Shown here: positions 25,235 through 33,740 of the stretch, piece after piece | How the letters are laid out: each line of letters opens with the position of its first letter | Numbering within the stretch: position 1 is the first letter of the stretch | DNA from: Actinomadura sp. KC06 | GTDB lineage: Bacteria; Actinomycetota; Actinomycetes; Streptosporangiales; Streptosporangiaceae | DNA length: 42,186 bases | Assembly: GCF_004348735.1 (NCBI RefSeq) | Contig: NZ_SMKT01000073.1 | Coordinates: 1 to 42,186 of the forward strand | Direction of reading: 5' to 3' | Notes under the pieces: model-generated | The model's database searches: none | What the model was told of the DNA's origin: nothing | What the model saw: only the letters and a program-made list of their open reading frames with translations | Position numbers and translations under genes: made by a program

Positions 25235-25263
25235 CGGAAAGCGCGGCACGTGACGGAGAGCGC
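25226..25263 (+). repeat. 19-nt tandem duplication at the methyltransferase stop codon
   Basis: GGCACGTGACGG(A)AAGCGC occurs twice in direct succession (25226-25244 and 25245-25263) with one mismatch (A/G). The first copy contains the stop codon TGA (25232-25234), and partial copies of CGTGACGGA continue to about 25300. Apart from these repeats, the 337-nt gap 25235-25571 shows nothing I can name; TTGATC and TTGACC hexamers near 25515-25532 lack a matching -10. Confidence 0.75.
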
Positions 25264-25571
25264 GGTTCGCGGCGGACGGCGCGTGGACGTGACGGACGGC
25301 ACGTGCCGCCGGTCCCGGCGGTTCTGTGCGATCCGTGATCGGATGGCCGCAATCGGTCGCCTATAGGTCCGCCTTCCGGCCGGTGAGCTGCGAAGATGGG
25401 CTGCGCGCGGACGGCGGGCCGGGGGGCCGGCCACCGCGCCGGACTCGTCCGCAGGTAGGAGCCGGATACAGGCCGGGCGACGGATCCGCCCAGGCAGTCC
25501 CGGTGCTTACGGTGTTGATCAGTGCGTTGACCAGGCTCGGCGACGATGCCGTGCAGAGTGGGGGCGAAGTG

Positions 25572-26066
25572 ATGAGCGAGGACATCAGGCCGGCCAGGAG
25601 GGCGGGCCGGCGCGGGCCGGAGGTGAGGTGCCGGACGCCCCGTGCCCCGGGCCCGCCGCCCGAGGTCCTGCGGCTCCCCGCCGTCCCGGACCCGGGCGCC
25701 GCGGGCGAGCTGGGGGTCGAGGTCACGATGGTGCGCGGCGAGTCCGCCGTCGTCGTGGTGACCGGCGAGATCGACCTGCGCACGGCCGACACGCTGTGCG
25801 CGCGGCTCGTCGAGGCGCGCGGCGAGGGCCCGCGCCGGCTGGTGGTCGACTTCTCCGCCGTCGCGTTCTGCGACGCGGCCGGGCTCGGCGCGCTGGTCGG
25901 CGCGCGCAACAGGATCGCGGTGTCCGGCGGCGAGATCTCGCTCGCCGGGGTCCGTCCGGCCCAGCTGCGGCTCCTGCGCATCACCGGGCTCGACCGCCTG
26001 TTCGCCGTCCACCCGGACGCGGCCTCCGCGCTCGCCGAGCACGACTCGTCCACCACGTCCAGGTGA
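25572..26066 (+). CDS. STAS-domain protein lacking the phosphorylatable serine
   Basis: 164 aa. A Pro/Arg-rich N-terminus (1-45) precedes a STAS domain (about 48-155) of the anti-anti-sigma type: VVVTGEIDLRTADTL, LVVDFSAVAFCDAAGLGALVGARN and a C-terminal TGLDRLFAV. In SpoIIAA-like proteins the conserved loop reads D-S-S-G and the second Ser is phosphorylated by the anti-sigma kinase. Here it is D101-A102-A103-G104, so switching by that phosphorylation is not possible. ATG 25572 was chosen because GGGGCGAAG lies just upstream; a longer frame extends to 25326. Lies between the rRNA methyltransferase and the histidine kinase, with no anti-sigma or sigma gene nearby. Confidence 0.85.
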   Translation: MSEDIRPARRAGRRGPEVRCRTPRAPGPPPEVLRLPAVPDPGAAGELGVEVTMVRGESAVVVVTGEIDLRTADTLCARLVEARGEGPRRLVVDFSAVAFCDAAGLGALVGARNRIAVSGGEISLAGVRPAQLRLLRITGLDRLFAVHPDAASALAEHDSSTTSR

Positions 26067-26144
26067 GGTCCGCCGCCCCCGCCGACCCGGCCCCTGGTGA
26101 GAGGGCGTTCCGGGCCCGCCCGAACCCTGCCCGGGGGCTACAGA

Positions 26145-26182
26145 TGCCTTGCCGCGGGGCGCTTTGCGGGTCCCGCAAGGCA
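26145..26182. other. Inverted repeat upstream of the histidine kinase gene
   Basis: TGCCTTGC (26145-26152) and GCAAGGCA (26175-26182) form a perfect 8-bp inverted repeat with a 22-nt spacer, 13 nt before a TAGAGT hexamer (26195-26200) that may be the -10 of the kinase gene. It may be an operator or an RNA hairpin ending STAS transcription; inner GCGGG/CCCGC pairing is also possible. Confidence 0.4.
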
Positions 26183-26245
26183 CCCGACTGCGGCTAGAGT
26201 CTCTTCTCGACAGGCCGCGTTCTCTTCGGTGCTCTGGAGGCCGCT

Positions 26246-27364
26246 GTGGGCGGAGAGGAACCCCCTCGCGTGGCCGCGCGCGCGCCCGCAGAGGGTTCCG
26301 CGGACGCGCCGGTTCCCGGCGGCGTGTCGCCGGACGACCTGCCCGACGGCCTGATCGTCGCCGGCCGCGACGCCCGCGTGCTGGTGTTCAACGCCGCCGC
26401 CGCCCGGATGACCGGGGTCGCCGCCGCGTCCGCGATGGGCCGCGACTTCCGCGACGTCCTGCCGCTGCACGACGCCGAGGGCCGCGACTGGTGGAAGTGC
26501 CTGGCCCCCTACCACGGCCTGTCCACCCGCACCCGCCACCCCGAGCGCGTGCTGTTCCTGCCGGGCGGCGCCGAGGTGCTGGTGACCGCCGCGTACCGGC
26601 GCGACGGCGACGGCCGGGTGGAGCGCTTCACGGTGTGCCTGCGCGACGCCCTGCAGCGCGCCCGCCGCGAACGCGACCGCGCCGACCTCGTCTCCACCGT
26701 CGCCCACGAGCTGCGGTCCCCGCTGACCAGCGTCAAGGGGTTCACCGCGACGCTGCTGGCCAAGTGGCACCGCTTCAACGACGACCAGAAGCGCGTGATG
26801 CTGGAGACCGTCAACGCCGACGCCGACCGCGTCACCCGGCTGATCACCGAGCTGCTGGACGTGTCGCGCATCGAGGCCGGGCGGCTGGAGATGCACCGCC
26901 AGGTCGTCGACCTCCCCGAGGAGGTCCGCAAGGTCATCGCGGGCCGGGTCGCGGCCGGCGACCCGGAGGACCGGTTCAGGTTCGAGTCCCGCGGCGAGCT
27001 GCCCGAGATGTGGCTCGACCCCGACAAGATGGACCAGATCCTCGGTAACCTGGTCGAGAACGCGGTGCGCCACGGTGCGGGGACCGTCACCATCGTGGTC
27101 GAGCCGGACGCGCACAAGGAGGGAGCCGCCGTGTCGGTGCGCGACGAGGGCGAGGGCATACCGCCCGAGGCCGTCCCGCGCGTCTTCCGGCAGTTCTGGC
27201 GCGGCCCCGGCGGCAACCGCCGCGGCGGCACCGGCCTCGGGCTCTACATCGTCAAGGGGCTCGTGGAGGCGCACGGCGGCGTGATCACCGTGCGGCGGGC
27301 GCCCGGCGGCGGCGCCGAGTTCCGATTTACCGTGCCCGCAGGGGCCCCCGACTACGCCACCTGA
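26246..27364 (+). CDS. Cytosolic PAS-domain sensor histidine kinase, orphan
   Basis: 372 aa without membrane segments. Order: disordered N-terminus (1-30), a PAS domain (about 31-135; LPDGLIVAGRDARVLVFNAAAARMTG), a HisKA domain with the phospho-acceptor H154 in TVAHELRSPL, and a HATPase domain with N-box NLVENAVRHG, G1 DEGEGI and G2 GGTGLGLYI. Complete and apparently active. No response-regulator gene is adjacent, so the partner is encoded elsewhere. GTG 26246 has CTGGAGG ending 5 nt upstream. A similar orphan kinase lies between the SpoU methyltransferase and pheS in streptomycetes, which indicates a conserved core location. The signal is unknown. Confidence 0.92.
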   Translation: MGGEEPPRVAARAPAEGSADAPVPGGVSPDDLPDGLIVAGRDARVLVFNAAAARMTGVAAASAMGRDFRDVLPLHDAEGRDWWKCLAPYHGLSTRTRHPERVLFLPGGAEVLVTAAYRRDGDGRVERFTVCLRDALQRARRERDRADLVSTVAHELRSPLTSVKGFTATLLAKWHRFNDDQKRVMLETVNADADRVTRLITELLDVSRIEAGRLEMHRQVVDLPEEVRKVIAGRVAAGDPEDRFRFESRGELPEMWLDPDKMDQILGNLVENAVRHGAGTVTIVVEPDAHKEGAAVSVRDEGEGIPPEAVPRVFRQFWRGPGGNRRGGTGLGLYIVKGLVEAHGGVITVRRAPGGGAEFRFTVPAGAPDYAT

Positions 27365-27385
27365 GCCCGGCGCGTCCCGCCGGGC
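27365..27385 (+). terminator. Hairpin after the histidine kinase stop
   Basis: GCCCGGCG (27365-27372), loop CGTCC, CGCCGGGC (27378-27385): a perfect 8-bp GC stem starting at the base after the stop codon. No T-tract. A plausible actinomycete-style (I-shaped) terminator separating the kinase from pheST. Confidence 0.45.
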
Positions 27386-27502
27386 GACCGGCCGCAGGGG
27401 TTCCCGACAGGGCCAGCGCGTTTCGCGCACGCTTTCCGGATCTTCACCGCCCGCGCACTAGACTGCGGGCGTCCCACGCCGACCGGAGTCGATCACACAG
27501 CC

Positions 27503-28612
27503 ATGTCTGCACCCAACAAGTCCTACGATCCCGTCGAGGTGTCCGCGTTGCAGCCGGAAGAGCTCGAACGGGCCCGCGACGCGGCGCTCGCCGCCGTCGC
27601 CGCGGCGGCCGACCTCGACGACCTCAAGCAGGTCCGCCTGGCGCACGCCGGCGACCGCTCGCCGCTGGCCCTCGCCAACCGCGAGATCGGCGCGCTGCCG
27701 CCCGCGGCCCGCGCCGACGCCGGCAAGCGCATCGGCGCCGCCCGCGGCGCCGTCGCCCAGGCGATCAAGAAGCGCCAGGGCGAGCTGGAGGACGAGCGCG
27801 ACCAGCGCGTCCTCGTCGAGGAGACCGTCGACGTCACCCTGCCGTGGGACCGCGCCCCGCGCGGCGCCCGGCACCCGCTGACCACCATGCAGGAGCGCAT
27901 GGCGGACGTCTTCGTCTCGCTCGGCTTCGAGGTCTCCGAAGGCCCCGAGGTCGAGGCGGAGTGGTTCAACTTCGACGCGCTCAACTTCCTGCCCGACCAC
28001 CCCGCCCGCACGATGCAGGACACCTTCTTCGTCGAGTCGGAGGAGTCCGGCCTGGTGATGCGCACGCACACCTCGCCGATGCAGATCCGGTCGCTGCTGT
28101 CGCGCGAGCTGCCGGTGTACGTGGTCGCGCCGGGGCGCACGTTCCGCACCGACGAGCTGGACGCCACGCACAGCCCCGTCTTCCACCAGCTGGAGGGGCT
28201 CGCCGTCGACGAGGGCCTGACGATGGCCGACCTGCGCGGCGGCATCGACGCGTTCGTGTCCGGCATGTTCGGCGAGGGGCTGAAGACGCGGTTCCGGCCG
28301 TACTACTTCCCGTTCACCGAGCCGTCCGGTGAGGTCGACATGCAGTGCTTCGTGTGCCGCGGCGCGTCCGCGGAGCCGGGCGGCGCCCCGTGCCGGACGT
28401 GCGGCTCGGAGGGCTGGATCGAGCTCGGCGGCTGCGGCATGGTCAACCCGCGCGTGCTGGTCGCGTGCGGCGTCGACCCCGACCGCTACAGCGGCTGGGC
28501 GTTCGGGCTCGGCGTCGAGCGGGCGCTGATGTTCCGGCACGGCGTGGAGGACATGTACGACATGGTGGAGGGCGACGTCCGGTTCACCCTCCCGTTCGGG
28601 ATGGAGATCTGA
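27503..28612 (+). CDS. pheS: Phenylalanyl-tRNA synthetase alpha subunit
   Basis: Catalytic subunit of the heterotetrameric synthetase; 369 aa. N-terminal coiled coil (about 1-90), then the class II core: HPLTTMQERMADVF, motif 2 around LPVYVVAPGRTFRTDELDATHSP, and GLGVERALMFRHG as motif 3. A Cys4 insertion (C282/C285 and C297/C300) resembles a zinc ribbon. ATG 27503. A TAGACT hexamer at 27459-27464 could be a -10, which would give a leader of about 35 nt. No T-box or Phe-rich leader peptide is seen. The stop overlaps the pheT start by 1 nt (TGATG). Confidence 0.97.
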   Translation: MSAPNKSYDPVEVSALQPEELERARDAALAAVAAAADLDDLKQVRLAHAGDRSPLALANREIGALPPAARADAGKRIGAARGAVAQAIKKRQGELEDERDQRVLVEETVDVTLPWDRAPRGARHPLTTMQERMADVFVSLGFEVSEGPEVEAEWFNFDALNFLPDHPARTMQDTFFVESEESGLVMRTHTSPMQIRSLLSRELPVYVVAPGRTFRTDELDATHSPVFHQLEGLAVDEGLTMADLRGGIDAFVSGMFGEGLKTRFRPYYFPFTEPSGEVDMQCFVCRGASAEPGGAPCRTCGSEGWIELGGCGMVNPRVLVACGVDPDRYSGWAFGLGVERALMFRHGVEDMYDMVEGDVRFTLPFGMEI

Positions 28613-31089
28613 TGCGGGCCCCGCTTTCCTGGGTGCGCGAGTACGCCGAGCTCCCCGCCGGCGTCACGGGCCGCGCGCTGGCCGCCGAGCTGATCGCGGC
28701 GGGCCTGGAGGTCGAGACCGTCGAGCAGGCCGGCGCCGACATCACCGGCCCGCTCGTCGTCGGCGAGGTCCTCGCGATCGAGGAGCTGACCGAGTTCAAG
28801 AAGCCGATCCGCTACTGCCAGGTGGACGTCGGCAGGGCCAATGGCACCGGCGAGCCGCAGAACATCATCTGCGGCGCGACGAACTTCGCGGCCGGCGACC
28901 ACGTGGTCGTGATCCTGCCCGGCGGTGTGCTGCCCGGCGGGTTCGAGATCGGCGCGCGCAAGACCTACGGCCGGGTGTCGGAGGGCATGATCTGCTCGGT
29001 CACCGAGCTGGGCATCGGCGACGACCACAGCGGCATCCTCGTCCTGCCGCCGGACACGCCGGTCGGCGCGGACGCGGTCGAGCTGCTCGGGCTGCGCGAC
29101 GACGTCCTCGACATCGCCGTCACGCCCGACCGCGGCTACGCCCTGTCGATCCGCGGCATCGCCCGCGAGGCCGCCACCGCCTACGGCGTCCCGTTCAAGG
29201 ACCCGGCCCGCGTGGATCTTCCGCCGAAGAACGGGGAGGCGTACCCGGCGAGCATCGCGGACGCGACCGCGTGCGACCGGTTCGTGCTGCGCGAGGTGCG
29301 CGGCTTCGACCCGGACGCGCAGACCCCGCCGTGGATGCGGGTCCGCCTGCACCGCGCCGGGATGCGCCCGGTGTCGCTGGCCGTCGACATCACCAACTAC
29401 CTGATGCTGGAGCTCGGGCAGCCGCTGCACGCGTTCGACCGGGGCAAGCTCACCGGCCCGATCGTGGTGCGCCGCGCCGCCCCGGGCGAGCAGCTGGAGA
29501 CGCTCGACCACGTCAAGCGGGCCCTCGACCCCGAGGACATCCTCATCACCGACGAGTCGGGCCCGATCTCCATGGCGGGCACGATGGGCGGTCTCGCCAC
29601 CGAGATCGACGAGCGGTCGTCCGACATGGTCATCGAGGCCGCGCACTTCGACGACATCGGCACCGCGCGGATGAGCCGCCGCCACCGGCTGCACAGCGAG
29701 GCGTCCTACCGGTTCGAGCGCGGCGTCGACCGCGAGCTGCCGCTGTACGCCTCGTACCGGGCGGTGCGGATGCTCGCCGAGCTCGGCGGCGCGGAGGTCA
29801 TGCCCGGCGTCACGCACGCCGAGGCGCCGGTCGAGCCGGTCACGGTCACGATTCCCGCCGGGCACCCCGACAAGGTCGCGGGCGTGACCTACGGGCGCGA
29901 CACGGTCGTGCGCCGGCTGGAGCAGGTCGGCTGCACGGTCGAGGGTGATGACGTGCTGACGGTGACGCCGCCGTCGTGGCGTCCCGACCTCACCGACCCG
30001 AACGACCTCGCCGAGGAGGTCATCAGGCTGGAGGGGTACGAGGACATCCCGGCCAGGGCGCCGCGCCCGGTCAAGGGGAAGGGGCTGACCGTCCGGCAGC
30101 GGCTGCGCCGCCGCGTCGGCCGCGCGCTCGCCGGCTCGGGGTACGTCGAGGTGCTGGCGTTCCCGTTCGTCGCCGAGAAGGACTGGGACGCCCTGCACCT
30201 TCCCGCGGGCGACGTCCGGCGCCGGACGCTGCGGCTGGCGAACCCGATGTCGGAGGAGGAGCCGCTGCTGCGGACCACGCTGCTGCCCGGCCTGCTCAAG
30301 GTGCTGGCGCTGAACGTGGGACGCGGCTTCGGCGACGCCGCCCTGTACGAGATGGGCGTGGTGTTCCGCCCGCACGCGGACGCGCCGGGCCGGGCGCCGC
30401 GCCTCGCGGTCGACCGGGGCCCGACGGCCGACGAGCTGGCCGCGCTCCAGGCGGCGCTGCCCGACCAGCCGCACCGGGTCGCGGTGGTGCTGTCCGGTGA
30501 CCGGGAGCCCTCCGGCTGGTGGGGCGGGGGCCGTCCGGCGCTCTGGGCGGACGCGATCGAGGCGGCCCGCACGGTGGCCCGCGAGGTCGGCGTCGAGCTG
30601 ACGGTGAAGGCCGACCAGCACGCGCCGTGGCACCCGGGCCGCTGCGCCGCCCTCTACGCGGGCGACACGCTCGTCGGGCACGCGGGCGAGCTGCACCCGC
30701 GCGTCACGAAGGCGTACGGGATCCCGGCGCGGTCGTGCGCGATGGAGCTGGAACTGCGCCGCCTGGGCGACCCGGTGACGGTCCGCGCGCCGCACGTGTC
30801 GAGCTACCCGGTCGCCACGCAGGACGTCGCGCTGATCGTGGACGACGCGGTGCCCGCCGCCGAGGTGGAGGACGCGCTGCGCGAAGGCGCCGGGGAGCTG
30901 CTCGAGGCGATCCGGCTGTTCGACGTCTACACCGGCGAGCAGGTGGGGGAGGGCCGCAAGTCGCTGGCGTACGCGCTGCGGTTCCGCGCCCCGGACCGGA
31001 CGCTCACCGCCGAGGAGATGTCGCGGGCCCGTGCCGAGGCCGTCGCGGCGGCGTCCGAGCGGACCGGCGCCGTCCTGCGCGGCGCCTGA
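28612..31089 (+). CDS. pheT: Phenylalanyl-tRNA synthetase beta subunit
   Basis: 825 aa, full length. MRAPLSWVREYAELP start, an EMAP/tRNA-binding domain (about 40-155; ICGATNFAAGDHVVV), the B3/4 editing domain with RMSRRHRLHSEASYRFERGVD, the B5 domain, the catalytic-like core and the C-terminal anticodon-binding FDX-ACB domain (VSSYPVATQDVALIV). ATG 28612 shares its A with the pheS stop, implying coupled synthesis of equal amounts. Followed by a strong hairpin. Confidence 0.97.
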   Translation: MRAPLSWVREYAELPAGVTGRALAAELIAAGLEVETVEQAGADITGPLVVGEVLAIEELTEFKKPIRYCQVDVGRANGTGEPQNIICGATNFAAGDHVVVILPGGVLPGGFEIGARKTYGRVSEGMICSVTELGIGDDHSGILVLPPDTPVGADAVELLGLRDDVLDIAVTPDRGYALSIRGIAREAATAYGVPFKDPARVDLPPKNGEAYPASIADATACDRFVLREVRGFDPDAQTPPWMRVRLHRAGMRPVSLAVDITNYLMLELGQPLHAFDRGKLTGPIVVRRAAPGEQLETLDHVKRALDPEDILITDESGPISMAGTMGGLATEIDERSSDMVIEAAHFDDIGTARMSRRHRLHSEASYRFERGVDRELPLYASYRAVRMLAELGGAEVMPGVTHAEAPVEPVTVTIPAGHPDKVAGVTYGRDTVVRRLEQVGCTVEGDDVLTVTPPSWRPDLTDPNDLAEEVIRLEGYEDIPARAPRPVKGKGLTVRQRLRRRVGRALAGSGYVEVLAFPFVAEKDWDALHLPAGDVRRRTLRLANPMSEEEPLLRTTLLPGLLKVLALNVGRGFGDAALYEMGVVFRPHADAPGRAPRLAVDRGPTADELAALQAALPDQPHRVAVVLSGDREPSGWWGGGRPALWADAIEAARTVAREVGVELTVKADQHAPWHPGRCAALYAGDTLVGHAGELHPRVTKAYGIPARSCAMELELRRLGDPVTVRAPHVSSYPVATQDVALIVDDAVPAAEVEDALREGAGELLEAIRLFDVYTGEQVGEGRKSLAYALRFRAPDRTLTAEEMSRARAEAVAAASERTGAVLRGA

Positions 31090-31102
31090 CGGGCGGAACG
31101 GA

Positions 31103-31136
31103 CGCGCGTCCCGGGGCTCTCGTCCCGGGGCGCGCG
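31103..31136. terminator. Strong hairpin between pheT and the convergent ABC exporter
   Basis: CGCGCGTCCCGGG (31103-31115), loop GCTCTCGT, CCCGGGGCGCGCG (31124-31136): a 13-bp stem with a single G-T pair, placed between two convergent transcription units. Only TT follows on the plus strand. Likely bidirectional. Confidence 0.7.
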
Positions 31137-31144
31137 TTCGCGTC

Positions 31145-31939
31145 TCATCCGGCGTAGTCGAGGCTTCCGTCGCGGCGGCCGACGGAGACCAGCCGCTCCA
31201 TCGACAGCGCCGCGACCGCGTACCAGCCCGCCCCGACCAGCGCCTCCAGCCCGATCAGGCCCATGATGTGCCCGAGGGGCGCGCCGTCCAGGATCGCTCG
31301 GATCGCCTCAAGGCCGTGCACCACGGGCAGCGCATGCACCGCGATCCGCAGCGGGTCGGGCCACACGCCGATCGGGACGTTCACGCCGCCGAACGTCATG
31401 ACGATCCCGTACGCGAAGTTCAGGACGAGCCATTCGACGCCGCGCAGCCGCAGCGCCAGGCCCGCCAGCGCGCACCCGTAGCCGTAGCTGCCGACGATGA
31501 TGAGCACGATCACCGGGATCGCGTACGCGGCGCGCGGCCACGGCAGCGGGACGCCCAGCAGCGGCGGCAGGACGAACCACGCCACGAGCGAGCTGGTCAG
31601 CCCCGTCGCCGTCCACTGCAGCCCGCGACCCAGATACACCGGCAGGTGCCCGGACGGCGCGATGGCGAGCAGCGGCAGCGTCCCCATCGCCCGTTCCCCG
31701 GCCAGCGAGATCACGACGATGGTGGACTCCATGCACGCCAGCACCACGATGTTGCCGACGAGCACGTACCGCATGGTCCGCTCGTCGCCGACGTGGCCGC
31801 CCAGCAGGGCGTAGAACGTCGCCTGGCACAGCAGGCGGACGAGCCACCCGAACGTCCACGTCCGCCACGTGTAGACGGCGCCCAGCTCGGCGAACCCCAG
31901 GACGAGCGACTCCCGGACGATCCGCAGCACCGGCCTCAT
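31145..31939 (-). CDS. ABC-2 type exporter permease (second of two)
   Basis: 264 aa with about six membrane segments and a cytoplasmic N-terminal amphipathic helix, the ABC-2 permease layout. The start ATG 31939 overlaps the stop of the other permease by 4 nt (ATGA, 31936-31939). Last gene of the ATPase-permease-permease set; each pair is overlapped, so the three proteins are probably made in fixed ratio and form a heterodimeric channel with the ATPase. Substrate unknown; lipid-like or antibiotic export is usual in the family. Confidence 0.85.
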   Translation of the reverse strand: MRPVLRIVRESLVLGFAELGAVYTWRTWTFGWLVRLLCQATFYALLGGHVGDERTMRYVLVGNIVVLACMESTIVVISLAGERAMGTLPLLAIAPSGHLPVYLGRGLQWTATGLTSSLVAWFVLPPLLGVPLPWPRAAYAIPVIVLIIVGSYGYGCALAGLALRLRGVEWLVLNFAYGIVMTFGGVNVPIGVWPDPLRIAVHALPVVHGLEAIRAILDGAPLGHIMGLIGLEALVGAGWYAVAALSMERLVSVGRRDGSLDYAG

Positions 31940-32721
31940 GCGAACTCCACCGTCCCCTTGCGGCGGGCCTGGTCGACGTACCGGCGCGTCAGCCACAGAC
32001 CGGCCGCCATCGCCGCCGCGCCCAGCCCGAGGATCGCCGCGACCGACCACCCCCAGCCGCGTGCGTCGCCGCGGACGGCGTCGCGCAGCAGTTCCGCGCT
32101 CCACGACAGGAACACCACGCGGCTGAACGGGTCCAGCCATCCGGGCAGCGCGGCCACCGGGACGACGATCCCGCCGAGGATGTAGAACGGGTAGCCGAGC
32201 GAGTTCTGGAGCACCTCGCGGGCCCGCGACATCACGAACACCGCCGAGATGAGGGTCGCCGTCCCGACGGTCGCCAGGCAGGTCGCCGCGACCGCGGCCG
32301 CGAACGGCACGGGGTCGGCGACCGTCACGACCTTCCCGAACCCGAGGGCCGCGACCAGCCACGACTCCGCGAACGCCGCCGCGCCGACCAGGACCACGGT
32401 CGCGACCCGTCCGGCCACCACCAGGCCCAGCGGAACGGGCGAGGCGATCATCGGGGAGAACCGCCCGGCCCAGCGGTCCTCGGTGACGACGCGTCCGGCG
32501 TAGTCGAGAGCGGCCACCCACAGCCCGATCAGCCCCGGCGCGAGGACGGCGTTCGCGACGACGTCCGGACGGTCCGCCGTCACCGCCAGCGCGAGCATCG
32601 TCGTCGTCTGCATGGGCGCGATCAGCAGGATGAGGGCGTGCTCCGGGCGCCGCCGCGACAGCGCGACCTGCAGCAGCACCGCCCGCCACAGCACGCGCAG
32701 CATCGCCCGCGCGCCGCTCAT
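31936..32721 (-). CDS. ABC-2 type exporter permease (first of two)
   Basis: 261 aa, about six membrane segments, with the ABC-2 core including NSLGYPFYILGGIVVPVAALPGWLDPFSRV between TM4 and TM5. ATG 32721 (MSGARAM) overlaps the ATPase stop by 4 nt (32718-32721); a second ATG 18 nt downstream is possible. Distantly similar in layout to the following permease, consistent with a heterodimer. Confidence 0.85.
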   Translation of the reverse strand: MSGARAMLRVLWRAVLLQVALSRRRPEHALILLIAPMQTTTMLALAVTADRPDVVANAVLAPGLIGLWVAALDYAGRVVTEDRWAGRFSPMIASPVPLGLVVAGRVATVVLVGAAAFAESWLVAALGFGKVVTVADPVPFAAAVAATCLATVGTATLISAVFVMSRAREVLQNSLGYPFYILGGIVVPVAALPGWLDPFSRVVFLSWSAELLRDAVRGDARGWGWSVAAILGLGAAAMAAGLWLTRRYVDQARRKGTVEFA

Positions 32722-33671
32722 ACCTTCATCCCCCGGTCGCCCACCGCGCGCAGGTAGACCTCTTCGAGGGTCGGACGGCCGCGCGAGGCGGTGAGCACGT
32801 CGCGGTCCAGCAGCCAGGCGAGGACGCGGCGGGTGCCGTCCCGGTCGGCGGTGTGGACGCGCCACCGCCCGGGGGCGCCGTCGCGGCGCTCGACGTCGGT
32901 CACGCCGGGCAGCACGGCCACGGCATCGGCGAGCGCCGGGTCCGGGTCGGTGTAGTCGACGCACTCGCGGTCGCCGAGGAACCGCCCGGCCTGCGCGGGC
33001 TCGCCGGTCAGCAGCATCCGGCCGCGGTCGATCAGCGTGACCCGGTCGCAGAGCGCGGCCGCCTCGTCCATGTCGTGGGTGGCGAGCAGGAACGTCCGTC
33101 CCTCGTCGCGCAGTTCGAGGACGAGCCGCCGGAAGGAGGCGGCCGCGACCGGGTCGAGCCCGGAGGTCGGCTCGTCGAGGAACAGCAGTTGCGGCTCGTG
33201 CAGGAGCCCGCGCGCCAGGTGGAGCCGCTGCCGCATCCCGCGCGAGAACCGTTCGACGGGGTCGTCGGCCCGGTCGGCGAGGCCCACCCGCTCCAGCAGC
33301 GCGTCGGCGCGGTCCCGGGTCGTCCTGGTGTCGAGCTTGTAGAGGGCTCCCCAGAACAGCAGGTTGCGGCGCGCGGTCAGCCGGTCGTAGAGGCCCCGGT
33401 CGCCGCCGAGGACGAGCCCGACCAGCGACCGGACGTCCCGCGCGGCGGTCACGACGTCATGGCCGAGCACCCGCGCCGACCCGCCGGACGGCAGCAGCAC
33501 GGTGGAGAGGATCTTGACGAGGGTGGTCTTGCCCGCGCCGTTCGGCCCGAGCAGCCCGTGGATCTCGTTCTGGTCGACGGTCAGGGACAGGTCGTCCAGC
33601 GCGACGACGTCGTCCCGGCGCCTGCGCGTGTAGACGCGGCGCAGTCCGGAGGTGCGGACGGCGGCTTCCAT
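32718..33671 (-). CDS. ABC transporter ATP-binding protein (DrrA/NodI-like exporter)
   Basis: 317 aa. Walker A GPNGAGKT (42-49), signature FSRGMRQRLHLARGL, Walker B LLFLDEPTSGLD and switch-His LLATHDMDEA; a C-terminal extension (about 215-317) is typical of DrrA-type exporters. The signature has SRGMRQ in place of LSGGQ, a recognised variation in this subfamily. ATG 33671 was chosen because the ABC fold begins at MEAAVRTSGLRRVY; GTG 33695 is in frame, and neither has a clear Shine-Dalgarno. It lies 69 nt downstream of the LAL regulator on the same strand, so co-transcription or local control is likely. Confidence 0.9.
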   Translation of the reverse strand: MEAAVRTSGLRRVYTRRRRDDVVALDDLSLTVDQNEIHGLLGPNGAGKTTLVKILSTVLLPSGGSARVLGHDVVTAARDVRSLVGLVLGGDRGLYDRLTARRNLLFWGALYKLDTRTTRDRADALLERVGLADRADDPVERFSRGMRQRLHLARGLLHEPQLLFLDEPTSGLDPVAAASFRRLVLELRDEGRTFLLATHDMDEAAALCDRVTLIDRGRMLLTGEPAQAGRFLGDRECVDYTDPDPALADAVAVLPGVTDVERRDGAPGRWRVHTADRDGTRRVLAWLLDRDVLTASRGRPTLEEVYLRAVGDRGMKV

Positions 33672-33740
33672 GCCATCACCGTCCGGGTAAGGCACGCCGT
33701 GCGGCCATAAGGCGGCGGCTTAATGAGGGCGGCCGGAGGG

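Noticed and set aside
27365..27502. T-box or attenuator controlling pheST
   Set aside because: The gap is 138 nt, contains one GC hairpin next to the kinase stop, and shows no T-box sequence or Phe-rich leader peptide.
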